64,000 nucleotides of DNA, from positions 434,001 through 498,000 of the forward strand of contig NZ_JAKNDA010000001.1 in assembly GCF_023155095.1 (NCBI RefSeq), written 5' to 3'. Positions within the stretch are counted from its first letter, which is position 1; every line of letters begins with the position of its first letter. This document shows positions 40,282 to 49,796 of the stretch, one piece after another. The DNA is from Idiomarina aminovorans. Lineage in GTDB: Bacteria; Pseudomonadota; Gammaproteobacteria; Enterobacterales; Alteromonadaceae. A program made the translations under genes and the position numbers. Under the pieces are notes generated by a model. The model ran no database searches and was not told the origin of the DNA. It worked only from the letters and a program-made list of their open reading frames with translations.

Positions 40282-41631
40282 TTAACGGAAGCCTTTACGG
40301 CGTAACGCGTTAGTACTGAAGTCATCACGGCTTGGCGAAATATCCCATTCCATGTATGGGGTTTCTTCATTGCCTAAGCCTAAAGAAATATAACGACCAG
40401 AGTTCAAGTCATACAGCGCTTCTGCAGCCATCCATGGAACGTCCTGATTATAGAACTGAGTATTCAGTGCTTCACCCACACGCCATAATTCACCACGTCC
40501 ATCATAGTGGTCAACAAGTGAAGCCGTCCAGGTGTCTTCATCCAGGTACATGGTACGCTTAGAGTAGATATGGCGCTCGCCGTCTTTCAGGGTGCCTTCA
40601 ACAACCCAGACACGGTGTTTCTCATAGCGGATTAAATCCTGGTTCATATGACCGGCTTTAATAATCTCGTCATAATTGAGCTCAGGATCCATGATTTTGA
40701 AGTTGTTGTAAGGAATGTAAACTTCTTCTTTACCTTTTAACTCCCAGGTGTATTTATCGGGAGCACCATTATACATATCCAGGTTGTCAGAGGTGCGTAA
40801 GCCATCAGCAGCAGTACCCGGTCCGTCGTAAGATACGTTAGGCGCACGTCGGACACGGCGCTGACCTGCGTTGTATATCCACGCACGGCGGCCTTCTTTT
40901 ACCTGGTTAATGGTTTCATGAACAAGCAATACCGTACCGGTTAGCCGGGAAGGCGCTTCAACTTCCTGCATAAAATAAAACAGAACATTGTCATCAGCTT
41001 CCTGACGGCCCGTTTCAAGGTATTCCGGGAATACCAGTGTTTCTTTTAATTCAACGGTGTTGTAGTTGCCGTTTGAGAGAACCGGGAATTGAGCAACATT
41101 ACGAGTGACAGCACCGCCACGGTAGCGCGTAATGTGGTTCCATACGGCCTCTAAACCATTTTGAGGGATAGGGAAAGCAATTGTTGTGTCAAAATTATCC
41201 AGTCCATAACCACCGGCGACCATTTCGGCCTGCTCTGCATTTGACTTGATTTTTGGCCACAACTCGTCCGGGTAAGTCGCTGAACGACGGGTTGGGTACA
41301 CGATCATCTTATAGTCCGAATATTTTTCGAACATTGCTATTTGACCTTCACTCAAGTGTTCTTTGTGTTTATCTAGGTTGTCGTGAGTGATGGTAAATAG
41401 AGGTTTATCGTCAGCAAATGGGTCATTACCGCGAACAACTTCAACCGAGTGATCGGAGTAACCACCATCCCATGCCGGAATCGATCCATCAGCGTTTGCT
41501 GCTTTTTCAGCACCAATAGGCGTTAAGTCCTGACCCAGCCTTGCGGCTTCTTCTGGTGATACTTTAGCCGCAACGCTTGCGGAGATCACCGATATGGCAA
41601 ATACGCCAGCTTTTAGCATCAGTTTATTCAT
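40282..41631 (-). CDS. DUF1329 periplasmic/outer-membrane lipid-related protein
   Basis: A 449-aa protein with a signal peptide (MNKLMLKAGVFAISVISASVAA). The family pattern is clear: AARLGQDLTPIGAEKAANADGSIPAWDGG, YPTRRSATYP, WIYNAGQRRVRRAPNVSYD, NFKIMDPELNYDEIIKAGHMNQDLIRYEKHRVWVVE. The fold is expected to be LolB/outer-membrane lipoprotein-sorting-like. DUF1329 usually sits beside a DUF1302 gene, which is not seen here. The start at 41631 has AAGGA upstream. It is divergent from the YCF48/MMPL pair, its likely partners. Confidence 0.9.
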   Translation of the reverse strand: MNKLMLKAGVFAISVISASVAAKVSPEEAARLGQDLTPIGAEKAANADGSIPAWDGGYSDHSVEVVRGNDPFADDKPLFTITHDNLDKHKEHLSEGQIAMFEKYSDYKMIVYPTRRSATYPDELWPKIKSNAEQAEMVAGGYGLDNFDTTIAFPIPQNGLEAVWNHITRYRGGAVTRNVAQFPVLSNGNYNTVELKETLVFPEYLETGRQEADDNVLFYFMQEVEAPSRLTGTVLLVHETINQVKEGRRAWIYNAGQRRVRRAPNVSYDGPGTAADGLRTSDNLDMYNGAPDKYTWELKGKEEVYIPYNNFKIMDPELNYDEIIKAGHMNQDLIRYEKHRVWVVEGTLKDGERHIYSKRTMYLDEDTWTASLVDHYDGRGELWRVGEALNTQFYNQDVPWMAAEALYDLNSGRYISLGLGNEETPYMEWDISPSRDDFSTNALRRKGFR

Positions 41632-41793
41632 TATAATTTTCCTTGTTGTTCTATTTTCCAACATCACTTTGCCAGAGGACTGACCTCTCAAGCAATACTT
41701 TAACGAAAAAAAGCACGAATTTAACGAAAAAAGGTTTTCAAATAATCTTGAGCTTATACAATCCTATGACATTTTTTGTACCAAGGAGGTTCC

Positions 41794-42966
41794 ATGCGCT
41801 TGTCTTTAAGCCCGTTAGGGGTATTGTTGGGGGCTATTTTTAGCACCACCGTGCTTGCACAGGAAGTCGACACATCAACAATGACTGATTACGACGTAAT
41901 CAGTGCACCAGCATTGTCATCAGACAAAATTAAAAGTGAAGTCCTTATTGAGGTGACAACCGTTGGGCCTCGCATGGTGGCAGTAGGAGCGCATGGCAAT
42001 ATTCTCTGGAAAGAAGAGAGCGATTGGCAGCAGGCAAAGGTAGACACCAGTGTATTACTAACCAGTGTTGCCTTTTCTGACCCTGAGAACGGCTGGGCTA
42101 CTGGACATCACGGTGTCATTATAAATACAGACGATGGCGGTAAAACCTGGAAGCGTCAGCTTGATGGATATGAACTGATGCAGCTTGAAAAGAGCTACTT
42201 TGAGAATCGCATATCGAATTTACAGGAAGAAGTAGAATCCACAAATGATGATGAAGCCATTGCTGAGCTCGAATTTCAGATTGAAGAGCTACAATTTCAA
42301 ATCAGTAATATTGAAGTAGCTGAAGAAGAAGGTCCAAGTAAACCGTTTTTAGATCTCTACGTTAAGAACAGTAAAACGCTTTGGGCAATAGGCGCATACG
42401 GTACTTTTTTGAAAACTGAAAATGGTGGCGACAGTTGGCAAGTTATTTCAGGCGAACTGGAAAATCCCGGTGGTTACCATCTAAACACAATTTTTGGCCG
42501 GGGTGATAACCTCTATATAGTGGGTGAAGCTGGTTTGGCCTTTGCAAGTTATGATGGCGGTATCAACTGGCAGACTTTAAATTCACCGTATCGCGGTTCT
42601 CTTTTTGGCGGGCATCTTGATGCGGCCGGCAATATCTGGATGTATGGTTTGCGCGGAAACGCCTATGTGTCTGACGATAAAGGCCAGAGCTTCACTACCA
42701 TTAATACCGGTACAACCGTTAATTTGTCCGCGGGGACCAGCACTGCGGCGGGAACTCAACTGATGGTTGGACATTCAGGAACGATTCTTGAAGTTGACGA
42801 GCAGCTTAATGTTAAGAATAAAACGCACCCTAGCGGTTCGGTTATGACTGATGTTATAGAAGTTACTGAAGGCGAATGGATTATGACGGGCCGCAGTGGC
42901 TTACTCCACTGGCCAGCAAAAATCACCGGGGAAGCAGCATTAGCAAAGCAACAAGGAGCGCAGTAA
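41794..42966 (+). CDS. Secreted YCF48-like beta-propeller protein
   Basis: A 390-aa exported protein (signal peptide MRLSLSPLGVLLGAIFSTTVLAQ) with repeats of the YCF48/BNR type such as NGWATGHHGVIINTDDGGKTWKRQ, LWAIGAYGTFLKTENGGDSWQV and IVGEAGLAFASYDGGINWQ, expected to form a propeller. A Glu-rich coiled coil (about residues 140-180) interrupts the blades. The ATG follows AAGGAGG. It ends right at the start of the RND gene, and such pairs are thought to assist the transporter. Confidence 0.85.
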   Translation: MRLSLSPLGVLLGAIFSTTVLAQEVDTSTMTDYDVISAPALSSDKIKSEVLIEVTTVGPRMVAVGAHGNILWKEESDWQQAKVDTSVLLTSVAFSDPENGWATGHHGVIINTDDGGKTWKRQLDGYELMQLEKSYFENRISNLQEEVESTNDDEAIAELEFQIEELQFQISNIEVAEEEGPSKPFLDLYVKNSKTLWAIGAYGTFLKTENGGDSWQVISGELENPGGYHLNTIFGRGDNLYIVGEAGLAFASYDGGINWQTLNSPYRGSLFGGHLDAAGNIWMYGLRGNAYVSDDKGQSFTTINTGTTVNLSAGTSTAAGTQLMVGHSGTILEVDEQLNVKNKTHPSGSVMTDVIEVTEGEWIMTGRSGLLHWPAKITGEAALAKQQGAQ

Positions 42967-45297
42967 ATGGATAATCCGAATGCGAATAAATCAGCAGGTT
43001 TGCTGGAGAAATTATTATTCACGGTACGGGCTCCCTGGCTAATTGTCTTCCTGTTACTGACTTTATTTTTGGGCTATCACGCATCGCAGGTTCGACCCGA
43101 TGCCAGCCTGACAAAAATGATCCCGACCAATCATCCTTTTATTCAAAATTATTTTGATTATCAGGATGACTTAGCCAGTCTGGGTAATGTTGTGAGGGTT
43201 GCTGTTGAAAATAAAGAAGGCGATATTTTTGAAGCTGACTTTCAGCAGAAGTTACAAGAAATTACCGATGAAATCTTTTTTATTCCCGGTGTAAACCGCT
43301 CAGGGCTTCGCAGTTTGTGGACGCCTAACGTTCGCTGGATGGAAGTTACGGAAGAAGGTTTTGTTGGCGGTCCCGTTATTCCGGATGGTTATGATGGTAG
43401 TGAAAACTCCCTTGAGAAGTTAAGAACTAACGTTCTGCGATCCGGCGAAGTAGGCAACTTGGTCGCTAACAATTTTGAATCAACCATTGTTTATATTCCG
43501 CTTGATGAGATTAACCCTGAAACTGGCGAAAAGCTGAATTATCAAGAGTTTTCCGAGAAACTGGAAACTCTGGTTCGTGATAAATACCAGAGCGATAAAA
43601 TTGATATTCATATGACCGGCTTTGCCAAGCTTATTGGTGATCTTATTGAAGGGGCTGAACAAGTCGGTCTGTTCTTTCTGTTGGCCATCGGCATTACTTT
43701 GATCATGCTTTATTTCTACAGCCGTTGCTGGCGTAGTACCTTTATGGTACTGAGTTGCTCAATTATCGCGGTTATCTGGCAGCTGGGAATTATTGAGCTC
43801 ATAGGCAGTGGTATCAATCCGTACTCTATGTTGGTTCCCTTCCTTGTGTTTGCCATAGGGGTGTCACATGGCGTGCAAATTATTAATGCTATTGGTATCA
43901 ACCGTGTCGCAGGTATGGATAAGGTGGCCGCGGCGCGCACTGCATTCAGAGGGCTCTATATTGCCGGTTTAACAGCCTTAGCCAGTGACGCCATAGGTTT
44001 CACGACGTTAATGGTCATAGACATAGAGGTCATTAAAGAACTGGCAATTGCCGCAAGTATTGGTGTTGCGGTAGTGGTACTGACTAATCTTGGTTTGCTG
44101 CCTATTCTGATGTCTTACCTTGGCATATCCGGTAAAGGGGTTGCTTACCAGAAGAAAATTGAAGGCGAACGCCATCCTTTATTCGACTTCTTTGCGAAAT
44201 TTACTCAGCCAAAGTGGGCATACTCCGCCTTAGTTGTCGCGCTTGTGATGCTGGGCTGGGGCTTGGTTAACAGCCAAAATATGGCAATAGGGGACCTGGA
44301 CAAAGGCGCGCCCGAACTTCGGCCTGACAGTCGTTACAATCAGGACAACGCGTTCATTGTAGACAACTACAGTTCCAGTACCGATATTTTCGTGGTAATG
44401 GCGGCATCGGCTCCAGAACAGTGTATTGCTTATGACAACCTTGAGACCATGGAGCGCTTTAGCTGGCATATGGAAAACACCAGCGGCGTTCAGGACGTTA
44501 AGTCGGTGGTTTATGTATCCAAAATGGGTATGTTTGGTATTAATGAAGGTAATCTCAAGTGGTTTAGTTTAAATCGTAACCAGTACGTTATTAACGCTTC
44601 GTTAAGCCGTATTCCTGATGGCTTGATTAACAATGACTGTTCAATGGCACCGGTAATTATCTATCTGGATGACCATAAAGCGGAAACGCTTAAAAATGTT
44701 GTTACAGCAGTCAATCAGTTTAATCAGAACTATCAGCAGGAAGGCTTAGAACTGTTAATGGCGGCCGGTAATTCAGGCATTGAAGCTGCTACCAACTCAG
44801 TTATAGAGGCGGCTCAGAATAAGATGCTGCTGTGGGTCTATGGCGTGGTTATTGTGTTGTGTTTTATCACTTTCCGCAGCTTGCGAACCGTAGCCTGTAT
44901 TGTGTTGCCGCTGGCCTTTACCACGGTGATGAGTCAGGGCTTAATGGCGGTGCTGGGTATTGGCATTAAAGTCGCGACATTGCCTGTTATTGCGCTTGGG
45001 GTAGGTATTGGTGTCGACTACGGCATTTATATTTACAGTAAAGTAAAAGAGGGCTTGCAGCAGGGTATGTCACTGCATGACACTTACAAGTATTCACTGG
45101 ACAATACCGGTAAGGCCGTTGGCTTTACAGGATTAACCCTGGCCATTGGCGTCGCCACCTGGATATTCTCGCCGATTAAATTCCAGGCGGATATGGGTAT
45201 TCTGCTGACCTTTATGTTCCTTTGGAATATGCTGGGCGCGTTGATATTAATTCCGGCACTGGCGCGTTTATTCAGAGTAGGAAATAAAAAGGCGTAA
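42967..45297 (+). CDS. MMPL/RND-family transporter
   Basis: A 776-aa inner-membrane exporter with two MMPL halves: one helix, a periplasmic loop, five or six helices, then the same again. The second half includes VATLPVIALGVGIGVDYGIYIYSKVKEG, with Asp in the membrane for proton coupling; the first half has FAIGVSHGVQIINAIG at the same place. Family members move lipids or hydrophobic compounds. Together with the DUF1329 and YCF48 proteins it probably forms an envelope lipid-transfer machine; the substrate is unknown. Confidence 0.9.
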   Translation: MDNPNANKSAGLLEKLLFTVRAPWLIVFLLLTLFLGYHASQVRPDASLTKMIPTNHPFIQNYFDYQDDLASLGNVVRVAVENKEGDIFEADFQQKLQEITDEIFFIPGVNRSGLRSLWTPNVRWMEVTEEGFVGGPVIPDGYDGSENSLEKLRTNVLRSGEVGNLVANNFESTIVYIPLDEINPETGEKLNYQEFSEKLETLVRDKYQSDKIDIHMTGFAKLIGDLIEGAEQVGLFFLLAIGITLIMLYFYSRCWRSTFMVLSCSIIAVIWQLGIIELIGSGINPYSMLVPFLVFAIGVSHGVQIINAIGINRVAGMDKVAAARTAFRGLYIAGLTALASDAIGFTTLMVIDIEVIKELAIAASIGVAVVVLTNLGLLPILMSYLGISGKGVAYQKKIEGERHPLFDFFAKFTQPKWAYSALVVALVMLGWGLVNSQNMAIGDLDKGAPELRPDSRYNQDNAFIVDNYSSSTDIFVVMAASAPEQCIAYDNLETMERFSWHMENTSGVQDVKSVVYVSKMGMFGINEGNLKWFSLNRNQYVINASLSRIPDGLINNDCSMAPVIIYLDDHKAETLKNVVTAVNQFNQNYQQEGLELLMAAGNSGIEAATNSVIEAAQNKMLLWVYGVVIVLCFITFRSLRTVACIVLPLAFTTVMSQGLMAVLGIGIKVATLPVIALGVGIGVDYGIYIYSKVKEGLQQGMSLHDTYKYSLDNTGKAVGFTGLTLAIGVATWIFSPIKFQADMGILLTFMFLWNMLGALILIPALARLFRVGNKKA

Positions 45298-45330
45298 CCC
45301 CTTATTTAAACCCTAATCCGTTAATCTATC

Positions 45331-45362
45331 AGGCGTCGGCTTTTATTAAGTCGGCGCCTTTT
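45331..45362 (+). terminator. Terminator after the MMPL gene
   Basis: AGGCGTCGGCTT-TTATT-AAGTCGGCGCCT with one mismatch, then TTTTTC. The stem overlaps the last codons of the convergent GMC gene. Confidence 0.75.
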
Positions 45363-46129
45363 TCTGCTATAACGATAGTGGCACCGTTGGTGTTGCCACT
45401 GATGACTTTCGGCATAATAGAGGCGTCCACTACTCGCAGTTTCTCCACACCCCGTACTTTTAAATCTGGAGAGACAACCGCTTCAGAGTCGTTGTCTGGT
45501 CCCATTTTGCATGTGCCTACCGGGTGATAGATGAGCCCGCTTCTCGATTTAATTTGCTCCAGAAGTTGAGCGTCGCTCGTGTCGATTGTGGGACATATGA
45601 ATCCGCCATTGTGCGAACTTAAAGCGGGTTGGTTTAGTATTTGAATCGCTTTCTTAACGCCATTAAGTAAAGCTTCTTGATCCTTTGGGTTACTTAAAAA
45701 ACCGTAAGTGATTCGTGGCTTACTCAGCGGTTTGTCAGGGTTTAAACTTACCTCGCCGCGTGACTCAGGGCGTAACAGGCATACATGGCAGGTGAAACCG
45801 TGCTTTAACGTTGGCCTCCAGTCATAGCCACTGTCGTTAAACATAACGGGTAATAAATGGATTTGAATATCGGGCTCATTAACCGCACTTGACGAGCGGT
45901 AGAAAGCGCCTACCTCCGCAATTGAATGCGCCAGCTGACCTTTTCTTGTCAGCCAGTACTTTACAAACGGTACGGACAGCTTAATAAGGTTCCAGGGTGT
46001 CAGCGTCAGGCCATCTTTGGCTTTGTTTTTACAATGGATACTAATATCGACATGTTCTTGCAAATTTTTGCCAACCGCCGCGTTCTCATGAACCAGAGGG
46101 ATCTTTGCTTTTGCCAGATCTGAAGCCGG

Positions 46130-46151
46130 ACCTATACCCGACCTATACCCG
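46130..46151. repeat. 11-bp tandem duplication causing the GMC frameshift
   Basis: Two adjacent perfect copies of ACCTATACCCG (46130-46140 and 46141-46151). Because 11 is not a multiple of 3, the extra copy breaks the reading frame. Confidence 0.95.
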
Positions 46152-46948
46152 ACCGCAGTAATATCTGCGGTGAATTAAAGGCGCCGGCACACAGCAGTAC
46201 CTCTTTTTTTGCGTTGGCAGTATAGCGTTGACCCGCTTGCTGATAGCAAACACCGGTTGCTGTTTTGTCTGAAAATATCACCCGTTCGGTCAGGCAACCG
46301 GACAGCAGGGTTAAGTTTGGGCGCTCCAGTGCAAGCTTAAGGTAAGCGTGGTAGGCACTGCATCGCCGGCCATTTTTTATTGTAAACTGGAAAGGTCCAT
46401 GGCCTTCCAGGCGGGAACCGTTAAAGTCTGGGTTAGCGGGTAAACCGTACTCGTCACAGGCTTCTAAAAAACGGCGCGACACCGGGTAGTAAGGGGAGAC
46501 ATCGGATACGGCTAAAGGTCCGCTGTCGCCGTGGTAATTTGAGCGTCCACGGCTGTTGTTTTCACTTTTTATAAAATAGGGCAGCAGGTCATTATAGCCC
46601 CAGCCATGGTTGCCTTGCTCAGCCCAGGCATTGTAGTCACTGGGAAGGCCGCGGGTATAAATCATGGCATTAATACCACTGCTGCCGCCCAGCATTTTAC
46701 CTCTGGGCGTATAACAGCCTTTCGCATTGGTCAGCTGTGGTTCTTTTTCGCTCCGGTACAGCCAGTTGAACTTGCGGCTGTGCATAAAGCGGGCAAAGCC
46801 TGAGGGCATATCAGAGAACAGCCCACCGTGTGAAACGCCGGCCTCAAGTAATAAAACCGTGTAACGACCGCATTCGGTTAATCTGCTTGCAAGAGCGCAG
46901 CCGGCAGAGCCGGCACCGACTATAATGTAATCAAATGACCCTGCAGAA

Positions 46949-48412
46949 TTAGAGTGACGCGGCGTAGTCATACAGTGACTTTAATAAGCGCAGTTTATGC
47001 GTATCTTCCTGATGCCGAACGGCTAAGTCTTCCAGTTTTAGGGCGAAATCATCGGCTGATAACATGCCCTCAGGTGGCTGAAGTAACCGTTGCTGGCAGA
47101 ACTGACGCCATTGATTCAACTCTTTGTCAGTCAACGTAGAAGGGTAGTTCCTCGCCCGGTAACGCAGTAATAATTGCGCCATGCGCTTGTCCTGAAAGTC
47201 CAGTTCCAGTCCGGCCAGCGGTTGCGGCTCCGACGTGCGAATGATTTCCATATGCTTCTTATCCTGAGGCGAGAAAAAGCCGTCGTATATCTGATGATCT
47301 ACATCGGCTCTGGGTGCAAACTCTTTGGTTTGTTCGAAAACTTGCATTAGCTTGTCACGAAAATCACTGTTTTCCTGCAGCCACTTAGCGTTTGTCTCTA
47401 TGGCGGCTGTATCCAGCGTCGCGTTGTTAGCCGCTTCTGCCGAAATCGTTTTTATGGGAGCTAAAAACGGACAGCGGCCCAGGTAGATGTTCTGTAATCC
47501 GCTTTTTGTCAGGCCTTGCTCTTCCAGTTCCCGGCGGCTGGTGTAGGTTAACGCCGTTAATTCTTCAACTGTTTTGTCAGCAAAATCCATGGGAGGCACA
47601 CGTAAGTCCCAGGCGATAACGTTACTATTCTGCTTAGGGTGAAAGCCTAGCGGTAAAATAGCGGATAAATAACGATTGACCGTACCGTAAAAGCCACTGA
47701 CATGCGCTAACGGCTCGGGGGCCTGCCAGTTGAATAAATCCAAAAGCTTTTGTTTGCGCCGAATACTGTAGGCCCACTGCCACAGTTTGGGCTGCTTTTC
47801 ACTGATAAGTTTAGCCAGCCCAATGGTGGCGTATACGTCTGACATGGCGTCGTGAGCCTTGCCATGTTCAATGTTGTTGGCCACACTCAAATGTTCCAGC
47901 TTTAAACTCGGTTGTCCGTCAGCATTGTCCGGCCAGTTAATACCTTCCGGGCGCAGGGCGAAGCAGGCACGAACCACATCAATTAAATCCCAGCGCGAAT
48001 TACCATTTTGCCAACTGTATTCATAAGGGTCGTAAAAATTGCGATAGAACAACAGCCGGGTGACTTCGTCATCAAAGCGAATATTGTTGTATCCAATAAT
48101 GGTGGTATTGGGCTGCTGAAATTCGTCGGCTATGGCTTTGCTGAACGCCGCTTCGCTAATGCCTTGCTTCATAGCCAATTGTGGTGTTATGCCGGTAATT
48201 AAGGTGGCTTCCGGGTTTGGCAAAAAGTCCGGTGTTGGCTGAGCGTAAAGCGTTAATGGCCGGCCGATAACATTAAAGTCAGTATCGGTACGCAACCCGG
48301 CAAACTGTGCAGGGCGATCCACTAGCGGATTAGCGCCCCATGTCTCGTAATCGTGCCAGTAAAAGGTCGGCTGATTCTCTTGTTCGTTTTTAGTGTCTGA
48401 ATATGGCTGCAT
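46949..48412 (-). CDS. sbcB: Exodeoxyribonuclease I
   Basis: A processive 3'-5' single-strand DNA exonuclease used in recombination and mismatch repair. It is 487 aa, against 475 in E. coli. It has the DEDDh site (FYWHDYETWGANPLVDRPAQFAGLRTD with Asp and Glu, IGYNNIRFDDEVTRLLFYRNFYD, AHDAMSDVYATIGLA) and the exonuclease-I C-terminal domains. It is the last host gene before the prophage. The first bases of the GMC gene overlap its 3' end. Confidence 0.95.
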   Translation of the reverse strand: MQPYSDTKNEQENQPTFYWHDYETWGANPLVDRPAQFAGLRTDTDFNVIGRPLTLYAQPTPDFLPNPEATLITGITPQLAMKQGISEAAFSKAIADEFQQPNTTIIGYNNIRFDDEVTRLLFYRNFYDPYEYSWQNGNSRWDLIDVVRACFALRPEGINWPDNADGQPSLKLEHLSVANNIEHGKAHDAMSDVYATIGLAKLISEKQPKLWQWAYSIRRKQKLLDLFNWQAPEPLAHVSGFYGTVNRYLSAILPLGFHPKQNSNVIAWDLRVPPMDFADKTVEELTALTYTSRRELEEQGLTKSGLQNIYLGRCPFLAPIKTISAEAANNATLDTAAIETNAKWLQENSDFRDKLMQVFEQTKEFAPRADVDHQIYDGFFSPQDKKHMEIIRTSEPQPLAGLELDFQDKRMAQLLLRYRARNYPSTLTDKELNQWRQFCQQRLLQPPEGMLSADDFALKLEDLAVRHQEDTHKLRLLKSLYDYAASL

Positions 48413-48500
48413 GTCTCATGTCGCTTGGCTTTTACTGTGTTTATCTGTGTCGCTAGTTGTTTGCTTATTTCTCTGGTTTTCTTCTATTGCAAAATTCTAT

Positions 48501-48539
48501 ACGCTACTAGCGTGCTATAAATTGATGCCTGCGTGCTAT
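48501..48539. repeat. Candidate integrase/attL-region repeats
   Basis: An inverted repeat ACGCTA-C-TAGCGT (48501-48513) overlaps the first of two direct copies of GCGTGCTAT (48510-48518 and 48531-48539), spaced 21 bp or two helical turns. It lies just before the integrase gene. The arrangement suits integrase arm sites or autoregulation by integrase or AlpA; this is inference. Confidence 0.35.
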
Positions 48540-48550
48540 TTTGGATATTT

Positions 48551-49753
48551 ATGCTTACAGACAGACAACTAAAGAGCTGGACCAAGAATCCTCCGGAGAA
48601 AACTCAAGAGATTTCAGTTGGCAATCGCCTTTATGCCAGGGTAACGGATAAGGGCACTATTTCTTTTCAATTTCGCTATCGTATTGGTGGCCGCAACACA
48701 CGCATTACGCTTGGCTCATACCCCTTGCTGGCACTCAAAGCAGCTAGAGATGAGGCTACACGATTGTCTGTAGTGCTGCAAGAAGGCGGCGATCCCAAAG
48801 TCGCTGCCCGTTCACGCTACTCCGGTGGCGAATGGACGCTCGATAAATGCATTGATGAATGGCTGAATAAGCACGTAGCACGCAAACTGAAGGATAGCAC
48901 GCGGGTGAACTACTCGAGTATCGCTGAGAAGCATTTAAAAGGTCGCTATTCGATCCCTGTTGAGCGTATCCGGATGGATGAATGGCTAAGCCTATTTGAC
49001 GGCATTGCTGAAAAGACGTCTCCTTATAATGCCGGAGTGGTTCTCAAGGTCACAAAACGCGCCCTGGGTTGGTGTATGCGCCGCGAGCTTATTAATCAGC
49101 CAACGGTTATGAATCTAGAGGTGAGTACAGTGGGTACAAGCAATAGTCGAAGGGATCGAACTCTTGAGCTTCATGAAGTAGGCCTTATTTGGATGGCCAT
49201 TGAAAATACGAAGCTGTCTCTGGCCGTAAGAAACAGCATTAAACTATTACTTCTCACTGGCGCAAGGAACTCAGAAGTGCGTGAGGCGAAGTGGAATGAG
49301 TTCGATTTTGACAACCGAATTTGGACGCTGCCAAAAGAAAGAAGTAAATCGGGTGTCGCGATTCGAAGAGCTCTAACCGATGAGATGCTCCAGTTAATCA
49401 ACGCTATGAAGTCAGCCCCAAGCCCAACTTATGTTTTTGGCTCAATGGATAATGACTTTAAAAAGCCCATAACAACTCATGCAATACAGCGGGCAGTTCG
49501 CCGCTTAAGAGCCAAGTTGAAGATGGATGACTGGCGTGTTCATGACTTCAGACGGTCGCTAGCAACACGACTATCAGAGAAGGGTATTCAGCCTCATATC
49601 GTTGAGAAGATTTTAGGTCACAGCCTTGGCGGTGTTTTAGCTGTTTACAACCGCCATGACTGGATAGATAAGCAACACGAAGCTTACGATACCTGGTATC
49701 AACTAGTGACAGATGCAGCAGAGAAAGCCGCTCAAAGAGTGGTTCAAGTTTAA
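48551..49753 (+). CDS. int: Tyrosine recombinase (phage integrase)
   Basis: A 400-aa site-specific recombinase of the P4/DUF4102 type. It has an N-terminal arm-binding domain (LTDRQLKSWTKNPPEKTQEISVG, FQFRYRIGGRNTRITLGSYP), a core-binding domain, and a catalytic domain with Arg in LLLLTGARNSEVREAKW, HDFRRSLATRLSEKG and GHSLGGVLAVYNRHD, ending with the nucleophile Tyr in that last motif. It is the first gene inside the prophage, transcribed inward. It probably excises and integrates the element with the AlpA-like protein and IHF. Confidence 0.93.
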   Translation: MLTDRQLKSWTKNPPEKTQEISVGNRLYARVTDKGTISFQFRYRIGGRNTRITLGSYPLLALKAARDEATRLSVVLQEGGDPKVAARSRYSGGEWTLDKCIDEWLNKHVARKLKDSTRVNYSSIAEKHLKGRYSIPVERIRMDEWLSLFDGIAEKTSPYNAGVVLKVTKRALGWCMRRELINQPTVMNLEVSTVGTSNSRRDRTLELHEVGLIWMAIENTKLSLAVRNSIKLLLLTGARNSEVREAKWNEFDFDNRIWTLPKERSKSGVAIRRALTDEMLQLINAMKSAPSPTYVFGSMDNDFKKPITTHAIQRAVRRLRAKLKMDDWRVHDFRRSLATRLSEKGIQPHIVEKILGHSLGGVLAVYNRHDWIDKQHEAYDTWYQLVTDAAEKAAQRVVQV

Positions 49754-49761
49754 AATAAAAA

Positions 49762-49789
49762 TTGACAGGTGTAGCCTGTGGGCTACAAT
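49762..49789 (+). promoter_or_regulatory. Promoter and palindromic operator of the toxin-antitoxin pair
   Basis: TTGACA (49762-49767), a 16-bp spacer, and TACAAT (49784-49789). The spacer and -10 are overlapped by a perfect inverted repeat TGTAGCC-TGTG-GGCTACA (49770-49787). This is the expected layout for autorepression by the antitoxin or the toxin-antitoxin complex. Confidence 0.8.
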
Positions 49790-49796
49790 ATAAATT

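Larger units (their letters stand above)
45329..46971 (-). pseudogene. GMC oxidoreductase gene split by an 11-bp tandem duplication
   Basis: The N-terminal 279 residues (46971-46132) carry the FAD site DYIIVGAGSAGCALASRL and GMC signatures (GGSSGINAMIYTRG). The C-terminal 245 residues (46063-45329) carry the rest, with HPVGTCKMGPDNDSEAVV and the catalytic-site region SGNTNGATIVIAEKGADLI. At 46130-46151 the 11-mer ACCTATACCCG is present twice in a row, shifting the frame and giving a stop. Removing one copy restores a continuous protein through RSGIGPASDLAKAK, the normal motif. The gene overlaps sbcB by 23 bp. The family includes choline and alcohol dehydrogenases; the substrate is unknown. 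Confidence 0.9.

Noticed and set aside
45329-46063. Separate C-terminal GMC protein
   Set aside because: No ribosome site or fold start; it is the second half of the frameshifted gene.
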